Shown: positions 12,687 to 24,300 of the stretch, piece by piece
Layout of the letters: each line of letters begins with the position of its first letter
Position numbering within the stretch: position 1 is the first letter of the stretch
NCBI GenBank assembly: GCA_029962745.1
Contig: CM057169.1
Location: forward strand, 23,266,510-23,330,509
Direction of reading: 5' to 3'
DNA from: Echinometra lucunter
Taxonomy: Eukaryota; Echinodermata; Echinoidea; Camarodonta; Echinometridae
Length of the DNA stretch: 64,000 bases
Translations under genes and position numbers: made by a program
Notes under the pieces: generated by a model
Database searches by the model: none
Told to the model about the DNA's origin: nothing
Seen by the model: the letters and a program-made list of their open reading frames with translations, nothing else

Positions 12687-15600
12687 GGGGTGGGGGGGGG
12701 GTGATTCCGCCGTTCACGAGAAATCGAGGATCAATTCGTATACAGATACAGATACACACACACGCACGCACACACGCGCACACAAACACAACACACACCC
12801 ACACACATACACCTGAATTCACAGCACCGGCGTAAATCCACTTCGAGGAGTGGGGGGGGGGGGGGGGGGGGAGGGAGGGATGATCGACTTTTTTGCCGAT
12901 TTTTTTTTCTTTCGAACTCACACTTAAGTATAAACACATGCCCTCACCCACCTGCACAGACCCCCTTACACACATTTTAATTTTTATCTTGCGAGCGAGC
13001 GAGCAAAAATTACCACTTTTCTGGTTTTCAATCGCATTTTCAAATAGAAATTCTATAATATGATGAGCGAGCCAAAAATAACCACTCTTCTGGTTTTCCA
13101 TTGCATTTTCAAACAAAAATTCCAAAATATGATGAGCGAGCAAAGCGAGCGAGCCAAAAATAAGCGCTTTTCTGGTTTTAAATCGCATTTTCAAATAGAA
13201 ATTCTAACATAATATGATGGTTGTTTATGACAGATTATTAAAAATTATATTAACGATTAATTCAAATATCATTTCTTCCTTAAAAAGTGGGGGGGGGGGG
13301 GGATATTTGTACACGCCATCCCCCCTCTCAAAAAAACCCCACACATATTCACCAACACATGGTTATTTTGACCAATTCTTTTTTAGAGTGTAGTTCTCGA
13401 ATTAGATTGATTTAATTGCAAACGGGACATCAAATCATTATGTCCCTGAATTCAGTTTGTAGATTATTTTGCTCTGATTTTTTTTGTTTGTTGTTGTTTT
13501 TATTTCTATTGGGCCAAACAGATGGACCCTCGGTCAAGAATGGGTTAATAATAGCTTCCCACTGCCAATCCGATCAACTCGATTGTCCCAATCGCTCGAA
13601 ACCTAGTCTGCAAAACGAGATATAATTTTGGCACCTGAACACATTTAATTCCATGAAGCCTCGAATGAGCCTACCCATGGCAAGTCTCTTGAACAGTCAA
13701 ATAATTTGAGACCGCAAGTGACTTGCCATGACAAGGCTCATTCAAGGCTTCATGGAATTATTGGATTCAAATGTGAAAATAATGTCTGTTTTTGCAGACT
13801 AGGTTTTAAGAGATCAGGGCAATCGAGTTGATCGAATCAGCAGTGGGAACCCAGCATAAGATGGAACCAATTTTCATTCATCCTTTAAACATAGAATTAA
13901 AGCATTGAGTATTGATATTTCGTCATTAACAAGAGGTGAGTATCGATAAATGAATGTTGTATCAATCATAAATCCCGATTTCATGGTACCGTCTCTTTTT
14001 CTCAGAATGTGGAGGGACGTTATACGACGGGAAGGGGTTCATATCATCTCCCAGCTACCCTCAAGCTGTATCACCTAACGTCACCTGTGATTGGTCAATG
14101 GCTGCCGAAAAGAGCGCCTCCCTAAAGCTAGAATTTCTCGACATGGACCTTCCATGTAAGTAATACTTGCTTGGAAACCTCACGTGAGGGACAAAAACGA
14201 TTGTTCGACGTAAAATGTTGTGTAGAATTCTAGATATCTTTTATGGTGGAAGAGTGACTAAGGAACCTTTGAAGCTTCTGTTACTCTTGTTTCTTTTCGT
14301 TCATTTCCCCCCTAATTTTCCTTAATACAAACAAGGGTAATGCTTAGAATATAGATTCTGAATTGATATTACGTAGTTATTTGTAACGAAAGTCGAATAA
14401 ACTATTCAGTCACAAGTCATGTTTCAAAAGGCAAATAACGCCTGAAAAGCATTATAATGTGCCTATCCTACTCTATAGCCTCCGATGACGGCAAATGTGA
14501 CGATTCTTACGTCGAAGTTAGAGAAGGTCAAGGAGAGCTTTCGCCTCTGATTGGACGGTTCTGTGGTGACGTTAAACCTAGTGCTATACTCGCCGATGAG
14601 GGCCTACTTTGGGTGAGGTTTAAATCTGGACGTAAGCGACACCGCATGGCTTCGGGCTTTGCAGCTAGATATCAATCGGTGTGTAAGTAATGTTCATAAT
14701 GTCTGTAAGTTTGTACTATTGAAAGTTAGGACACTAACAGAATGTTAACTTTGGAAACCAGATTATGGATGTTCGATAACTCTATCAATATTGAATAAGA
14801 AGCATAATGTTCGTCTCATTTTAGCGTAAAACCTATCTTGCTTCGTCCCCGTTCAGTAAGGATTCATCGAAACGTAAAACAGAATTGTTTGATATTATTC
14901 ATATCGCATCCTTCCTTAAGTACATCAATATTTCAAACCAACGTTGTTGTTGTTTTTTTTTCGTTTTTTCCCCTCATCCAGCTTTCAAAAAATACTTCAC
15001 GTCGACGCGAGGCATCGTCAAAAGCCTCAATTACCCGTTAACTTTCCCGCCGGATACAGACAGTATGTGGCAGATTACAGTCCGAGACGGCTTCATCGTC
15101 CAACTCCGTCTCAACGAACTCTTGATACCTCAAATCAAAACTACCGGTTGCCATGGTGATTATTTGAAGCTGATCGACGGAGCAGACAGCGCATCGAAAC
15201 TCATCACCAAGCTCTGTAGGTCTCAGAAACGAGTGGGCGTGGTTTCATCAGGCCCCTCCCTCAGAATCGAGCTCCATTCGGTTAAAAGAGAGAAACCTAT
15301 CTACGGAGATATGACCAGGTTTCTCGCCAAGTACCTATCAAGAGGTAAGATGAAGCTCCTTAATTAGTGTTTCATTACTTCCTGATATCGTCACATGGCC
15401 CAACCTTATGAAGTAATGTACGTGTTTTTTTAGTTGTCTGATGATGGCTTCTTCCATTCTTATAATGATTACTGTTATAACGATGCCTATTTTGACTATA
15501 GAAGCAAGCCATGCCAATCAACCGAAACTTATCGAATAGTCTTTATCTGGCGCTATTATACCCTTTTTTCTGTCTTTTTCTATTTCCCTGCCTCTCCATC

Positions 15601-15959
15601 AAACCTGCTTTTGCCTTCCTGTGTGGCCCGTCTGTCTCTCAAACTAGTTTTTTGTACGTCATACTGTCCTCTTTCTGTCTATGCCTCTATTGCTATGTTT
15701 CTTACCTTTGAAGAGTGTTAAGTGGGTACCCGGTAGGATGCGAAAGTCATTGTGATTTGTTTAGCATTGTGAGCGCCTGTAAAATGGCGACTGGTTTAAA
15801 TGCTCCCTTCGAAGTGGAGAAGGTGCATACATTGTGTGTGGGCAAGCCTGAATCCGATGACCGGGGTAATAATATTTCTGTAAAGCGCTTAAGACACGTC
15901 TCAGAGAGATGTATTAGGTTCTATATAAATGCAGATTATTATTATTATTATTATTATTA

Positions 15960-16011
<52 letters not shown>

Positions 16012-18243
16012 TATCATTATTATTATTACTGTTAAGAGTTTTCTTCCAACAGGCACTTAATCCATTAACTTGAGAGGAAAAATGCATTTTTATGTCCTGA
16101 ATTTGTATAATTTTAGTCTTTTATAAATTTTATATACATACATAACCTCTGTAGGCCTAAACACCTCTTCAACTCTTGATTCTGAGTGTCTAACTGCTTA
16201 AAAATCCTCTTAGCGATATTTTAGTATTAATGATAGATCTGTTATTTATTCATACTCACTGCAGACAACTGGATTAGTATCCCCCCCCCCGCCCTTGTAT
16301 TGTCATGTGTACTTCCCTTCCTCTGTCTTACTCTAGTTATTTTTTTTTTATGTCATTACTGTATATATATATTTTTTTTTCTTGCTTTTTATCTGCATTT
16401 GCTTGTTTTTTTTTTTTTGTTTTTAATGCAGATGTTTAATTATATTATATCATACATATTTTGTTGTTGTTACAAAGGTGATCTGTGCTTGACAAGCCTT
16501 GCTTCAATACAGACCACCTCTTTCCCATATTTTCGATATTTTCAGCTTTTCGCTCATAAGTTTGTATTCTTGTTTTTTGTGAACCTTATTGATATTGTAC
16601 ATGTATGTACTGTTTCCTGGTTATTGCGGAAAGAAATAAATGAACTTGAACTTGAACTTACACGTGTCAATGGAAACTTAAAATTACGAAGCACCATCTC
16701 TTCCATATTTCTTGATAAATTTGCTTCAAAATTTTCTTCATAGCAGAATGCTCCAGCTGAATAACACAATGATGTTAATAACTCAACTTTGAGAAAAACT
16801 GGATATAGCGCCTTTTGGAAGCAAGGTCTTCGCATGAATATAATTATGTGACGGTCTTTCCTCATCTCTCATTTCCCTCTCTTTCTCCCTTCTCCTCTCT
16901 CTCTCCTTCTTTCTTCCTATCTTTATTCTTCTATTCTTCTCTTCCCCTTTGTTTCTCAATCTTTGATCGTCAGTTCTTTGCACAACGCGATAAAAAACTA
17001 CTTTCGAAAAATCAACTCAAGTGCAATTTCAAAAGCCTATTGTACTGCCCATACAAATCATGTTCGGATTAGTAATAAGCCATTGTAAAGTCCGCACATT
17101 TCTGAAATTTCCTTAAGCTGATTTTTCGAAAGTGGTTTTAATAGTGTTACACTGAAATATTACGTTTTCATTCAGAAGTGAACTTATATTCAATGCAAAA
17201 ACGAAGACGGTTTTGATTTTCTTGTTTCCTCATTTTGTAATGTCTATTTGTATTCATTTCAATTCAACAAATTATTTATAAACCCATTTATTGTTCATCG
17301 GTTTCCTGTATTTTAAAGTGCTTCTAAATACCGAGGTTAGAATACCGTTGAATTTGATTTTATTTTACCCAATGATTGCTCTTCCGTTCATCCAGTCCGT
17401 TTGTAATTACGAACAGTTATTTCGAATTGAAACTTGTCATAATTTATTTTTCCTTTATAACGAATGAAGGAATGATAACGGTAAATGATGCATTTTCCCC
17501 CTTAGATTTGAATGAATGTCGCAATAATAATGGAGGCTGTCAACAAGTATGTTTGAATCTGATCGGTCATTACGGGTGTGGTTGCAGACATGGTTATTTC
17601 ATCGCTGATGACTTTCATAACTGTACAGGTATATTTGTGTGTATATAATTCCTAGTCGTACTGTTACTGCTATTACTACATAGAATTATTAAATATTATA
17701 CTGAACAAAAAGCAGTATACATAATGAAGATTTTCCACTCTCCATATACATGTACATAATTTTTTTAGGTTGGTCTAAACATACAAACAAACAAACAATC
17801 AAACAAAAAACCCTTAAATTGTTACTTTTGCGATAAATTTACAACTTTTTGTAGAAGTTCATTACGACTTTCTGTCCAACCTGGAGATTTACATAATCAG
17901 CTGATCATTCAAAGATTTTGTGTATGATATAAATTAATTGTCCCTCAATTACGTAATTTGATTCTACATGCGCCTTGAACACTTCAGAGAAGAATGGATT
18001 TAGCGCAGTATAACGTATATCATGTTTTTCATTAATATTATTATTACTATTATTATTATTATCATTTTTATTATTATTATTATTATTATTATAATTATTA
18101 TTATTATTATTATTATTATTACGTTTTCCACAACTTGATGTTCTGTTGGTATATTTAACAACAACCGGACTTCTTCCAGAAATCTAGGGTCATCTGTTTA
18201 TAATGTAGGCCTATTAAACAAGTCCTCTTCTCTCTTATCATCA

Positions 18244-18292
<49 letters not shown>

Positions 18293-18313
18293 CATCATCA
18301 TTGTTATTATTAA

Positions 18314-18397
<84 letters not shown>

Positions 18398-21300
18398 TAT
18401 CATTGTTATTGTTGTTATTGTTATTACTATTATTATTATTACAATTTTCTCATATTTTGCAGATGTTGATGAGTGTGCCCGTGATAACGGGGGATGTTCT
18501 CATGAGTGTATAAACACTGTAGGAAGTTATCGATGTGAATGTCCCATTGGTCTCCAGATATCAACTTACAACAGCTTACAATGTGAAGGTGAGTCCAAGT
18601 CTAGGACACCTTCCATGTATAGTTATAGTTTTATAATCCATCACTATACCACAATAGGAGCGCTGAGGTATACACGAGAGGTCCTTGGTTCGATCATAAC
18701 TCAATACTTAGAGCTTTTTGCAAGGTGTTTGCCCACGTAATGTCCCTCTCCTCTAAGGTGTGGATACCTGGTATTGCTGGGGTAATAATAAGTGCAGGGC
18801 CCAAAAGAACATGGTGAAGAGCAATAATGATACTGATGTGGCTTTCCTAGGTATAGAAAACCCAATCATCATCCTCCTCATCATCATTTTTCTTCTTCAT
18901 CATCATCATCATCTTCTTCTTCTTCTTCTTCTTCTTCTTCTTCTTCTTCTTCTTCTTCTTCTTCTTCTTCTTCTTCTTCTTCTTCTTCTTCTTTATTATT
19001 ATCATTATCATTATATTAATCAACTATCACTAGAACGAGTACTGTGACCATCTCCTAGCGGTTTTGCAACACACATTCATGGGCTGTTTTTTTCGCAGTC
19101 CATTTTCTGCCCTAACATAATTCTGGACTAATTCTGGACCAAGCAAGTCACTTAAGTGTTCACCATAAATGAAACATTCCAATCCTAACACTATAGTTTT
19201 TGACGCAACACAACCCAGAGCAACTTTTGTCGAAGCGAATGCTTGGTGCATAGTCCATGTGCAGGTGTATATTTATATCGATTATTTGAGTCATATCTGA
19301 CAGCACCAGGGCAATTCCACGGTAAGGGTGTAATTCCGTTACCAACATTTTTAGACTTTCTGCGCCTCTTTTGTACTCTGCCCCCCTTCTCACCATTTAA
19401 TACTCTGTAAATATGCCCATTCTTTCATGTGAGCTTTTTCATTCCAACATTTTTATTTTTACATTCATGATATTGTGGTATAACACCTCGGTAACGGAAT
19501 TACCAGAAAAAAGTGCCAATTTCAAACTTCAAACATGTCTTTTAAAATCAAACATGCATTATACCAACACAGACTAAGATTGTGGAATTCTTTATTGTTT
19601 CAGCTTTTTATGCCTCCGCCCACCGTAGGTGGTAGCCGGAGGCATTATGTTTTCGGGTCGTCCGTCCGTCCGTCCGTCCGTCCGTCCCGTTTTCGTTCTC
19701 GCGATAACTTAAGAACCGTTTGACGGATCAACTTCAAACTTGGCTCGTGTATGCATATGGGAGGGACAATGATCTGATTAGATTTTGGAGTCTCAAGGTC
19801 CAAGGTCAAGGTCATAGAGGTAATAATACACATAAAATGGCTCGTTCTCGCGATAACTTAAGAACCATTTGACAGATTGGCTTCAAACTTGGCTCATGTA
19901 TGCACATGGAAGGGACAATGATCTGATTAGATTTTGGGGTCACAAGGTCAAAGGTCAAAGGTCATAGAGGTCATTATGTACATAGAAATGGTTCGTTTTC
20001 ACCATAACTCAACAACCATTTGACCGATCAACCTCAAACTTAGCACTTGTATGCATATGGGAGAGACAATGATCTGATTAGATTTTGGGGTCTCAAGGTC
20101 AAAGGTCAAGGTCATAGAGGTAATAATACACATAAAAATGGCTCGTTCTCGCGATAACTTAAGAACCATTTGACAGATTGGCTTCAAACTTGGCTCATGT
20201 ATGCACATGGAAGGGACAATGATCTGATTAGATTTTGGGGTCACAAGGTCAAAGGTCAAAGGTCATAGAGGTCATTATGTACATAGAAATGGTTCGTTTT
20301 CACAATAACTCAACAACCATTCGACCGATCAACCTCAAACTTAGCACATGTATGCATATGGGAGAGACAGTGATCTGATTAGATTTGAGGGTCACAAGAT
20401 CAAAGGTCAAGGTCAAAGATGTAATTGTATAAATGAAAATAAATCAACATGAAGTGCCATTTATTTCTGATTTGGTAATGGCGGAGGCATAAAGTTCGAC
20501 CACGCGTGGTCGAAGATTCATCTAGTTTTAATTCAAAGATTTGGCTATTTAGGGCTATCAAAGTGATTGTTTTTTACTATAAATGTGAAGTAAGGTGACT
20601 GTTTTTCCGACGCGGAATTGCCCATCAACAATTAAGTGATTGAAAAGTTTGAATGTAAAACTATTGGATGGGCTGAAGATCAACGGACGAATCTCGATCG
20701 GTATCTTCACTTTCCTTCGACGGATGAAGAGTAGCATGGACTGTCGCAACTGCAACTCGTAAAGCCTCTCTCAAACTCTCACTTAGCTCCACATCCTCAA
20801 GCTGCACAACCTGTCGAAAATCTTCCTGTCCGACGGCTTGAATCCAAGACAAGAGGTTCTTGACATCGTCGTATATAACGGACGAAGTATCGAAATAGTC
20901 GCCAAGGCCATGTCCTAATGTTGCGCTGAAGGCTTGTAGATCAGCCAACATACCCTCACTCATGGACAACCGTCGCAGGATGGCCCGACGCGAACGGCGT
21001 TTCATGTCGATCAAAGAGCCGTGAGCAATATCCCAGTCGGTATCGCTCGGTCCGCTCTCTTTGGTTGATTCTGTTGAGGAACAGTTGTCCGGTACATATC
21101 GCGACCGGGTTTTCCTGCTCATTCGCCGGTCCACGAGTCTGTCAAAAACCTGGAAGAATTGCCACGTGTACGTGGACAAGGCCTCCCTTTTAGCAAGAGA
21201 TGATGTTACCCCAGCTCCATCTGGTTCTGCTCTCCCTTGCATATCTGTTGAGCTTTCGATGCTATCATTAGAGGTCTCTCCATTTCTCGATGTGGTTTTG

Positions 21301-24300
21301 GGCGTAGATGTACAGCTTTGTAATACAGCACTCTCGTGTAATACCTTACTTACAAACCCTGAATCACTGTCTTTACGATGATACGGTGCTGTCCCATCGG
21401 CGGAACATACAGAACCTGATATATCATCATCGTCACGCAGATATCCCGTTGGAAGGATGTCTTCGTCTTCTATTTCTTTTCGATTAAAAGATTCCTGCAT
21501 ACCACTTTGTTCAGCTCCTTCCCAAATGACTTCTCGCTCACGGCTATTTTCCACTATGATGTCAAACCCACCCGAAAGTTTGCTGTTACTTTCAGCGACT
21601 AGTCCTGATTCAAAATCTAGGTGAGAACTATTTTTCGGTTCTTCAACTATTTTCATGTCCTCGTCTTGCTCGTGTTGGTTATTCATGCCCAAGAAGTGAT
21701 CATTCGATTCAATAAAACTGTCTGATTTGGGTAATTCTTCTCTAGGTTTTTCGGACGATAAAGTATGCTTTGCAAGATCGATTGGGGGAGTATACCGCTT
21801 TCCAAGTTCGCCCATCACTATTTCTGAGTCAAGTAGAACTTCCTCATTAAAGCGTTGGTTTGCTTCTAGTTTGTCTACTTCACTGGCATCCAGACGACCT
21901 TTAGAAAAACGTGTATCCATTTTGCGGTAATCGGAGTTTATCGCTGAGTATGTTTTTTTCCGAACGACTGTTTGATGTTGTCGAGTAGATTGACTGGTAT
22001 TAACAGACCGACATCCCTCCTGGTTAGTCAACGCCGATGTTGCGCGATTGTCCACATACTGACGCTTCAGCCCGGACACAGTATCGCTCAAGGAAGCAAA
22101 TTCGCCGTGTAGGGAATTCAATCGTTGTTCGACTCGACAGCATTGCTCGACGTGGTCTTGGAGATTCGATGTCAGCTCTGTGGTTCGTAGTCTTACCTGG
22201 GAGAGATCGGACTGCATAGTGTCTAACCGATATTCAAGGTTTCTGTAGTTATGATGCAACTCCTGCCAATCTTTAAGAAGCACCATCCTCTCATACCGCG
22301 GTAGATTTTCATAATCCATTTCATCAGAAAGATCGTAATAATAATTTGAAATACAACGAAATTCCTTTACCTCTGGAAATGATATTCGTCGTGAATCATA
22401 CACTAAAAATTCGTAAGAACAGTGTTTGGTTGTTTAACTAATGTCCCGTTGCCTTTCGAGATGAATTCTGACCCGAAACCTAGCTCCAGCTGTTACTATG
22501 TCCTCTTGTATCTACGTGTGATAGGTGACCAATCGTTTCATGGTAACTGTCCAATTGATGTACCCGTCCATCGACCCATGAATTAAATCTTATGAGAAAA
22601 TGCTTGTGCTTCCAAAATGTTGATGAATACGGTCTTTGCTGAACGTTTTCCGTCGTTATCAGATCCTTTATAAGAAATGGGATAGTGTCAGATATAATAT
22701 ATTCGGTTAGAATTTAAATATCTGTTAAAACGAAGACCTTCCAAATAGTGAATCTGTCAGGTACTCCTCGGAACAATGATCCTGTAATGCTGTAGTATTG
22801 AAATCTTTCAGAATGGTGGTGCATATATTTAAATTGGACAGCAAGCCTGCGTAAGAGTGTTTTGTATACGTGGGCGCTTTCGTCTTCCTCTCCATTCACA
22901 GAAACACCTGCTGCTCCACCAAGGCGGGTGCGATGTCATGACGACCGTATACTGGTTTTTCGACTAGAGAGTCTTACTTGTCAGTAGGCCTTTGTAATAA
23001 TGCATGATTCCCGAAAAGTGGTGATACAGTGATGCTAACTGAGTCATAATGGCTGGAAATGAATGATAATGTTAATACCCTGTATATTTTTTCTCTGCAA
23101 ATAAGTTTTCAGTCATAATAATTTAAGTGAAGTCAGTTAAAGCTAGATAAAAACAGATACCGTGAGCTTTTATAACAAATAAGGTAATGTTCGTAATTTT
23201 CTTGTGCGTATTTTGCATGTCTTTGTATCATTTTTTTAACCGGTAGAGTAATGTTTTTCCGTTTATTGTTTCAGATGTCAATGAATGCGATTCTCCCCAC
23301 CTTGATGTCTGCGAGCATTACTGTCATAACACGTATGGAGCTTTCGCGTGTTCTTGTGATCCTGCCTTCATCATAGGGGTTGATGGAATGAGCTGTGAAT
23401 GTAAATCTATCATCATCTCAATTATTATTTTCTTATTCATGCAAACTTCTAAATGATTATTTACCCTTACCAATAGTCCTATAACAAGTTATGACCACAT
23501 TTCATACATATTTCATGCATGGGATATGGAGACACTGTCAACTGACAACAACAACCTGACAAATTAGTAAAAGAGTATTTGCGTTTGTTCTCAAGCTGTG
23601 AATTTATTTTTGTTCTTTAATCTATTGGAGATCTAACCCCAGTATCCTACTATGTACCGTCTCACTTTTGTATTCTTTTTATTGCTATGTCTAAAGATTA
23701 TCAAGTTCACAGTTAGGGAAAATTTGTCAGGATCTCATAAGTACTTTGTGTTTCTGTTTTCTAAACATCAATAGAATTTATTTTTCAATCAGTGCCATGC
23801 CGAAAATTTGGATATCAAAGGTAAGTTAGTTATGAAGTTAATACTTTTCTTTTCTGGGCTCAAGAATAATAATGATAATAATGTTAATAAGAAACATAAT
23901 TTTCTAAAATGTTTATTCAACAAATCAGTGGTGCCGGGTTGCGGAGGTTTCATACATGATGTCGAAGGCGTTATATCTCGACCTCACATACCAACCAACA
24001 ACACTCATTCCATTGACTGCATCTGGTTCATTGATGTACCAGAAAACCTCAGGATATCACTCAGGTAGCTTTCTTCAGTCTAATTTATATCAGCTCATAT
24101 CAAGTCATATCAATTCATTTCATTTCATATCAGTTCAGTACAGTTCAGTTCCATATAGTGCGCATTAGTTCACCCGAGTTCATTTCACATCACTTCAGTA
24201 ACAATAAATTTCAATTCAGATCTGTTAAATTTTAATTCATGACAGTGTTAACACGCACATTTCATTCTGAGTGCTTTCTTTTCTGTTCAGTTCACTGTCA

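Noticed and set aside
12568..13194. 208-codon minus-strand ORF with Pro and Val-Cys runs
   Set aside because: Made of poly-G, (GT)n and the GCGAGCGAG repeat, in a duplicated repeat block.
18155..18513. Poly-Ile and poly-Leu ORFs on both strands
   Set aside because: Translations of the ATT microsatellite.
23791..23818. Possible 28-nt micro-exon between EGF3 and CUB3
   Set aside because: It has AG and GT(AAGT) borders, but its length is not a multiple of three and joining it breaks the frame, whereas exon 11 joins exon 12 directly in phase.
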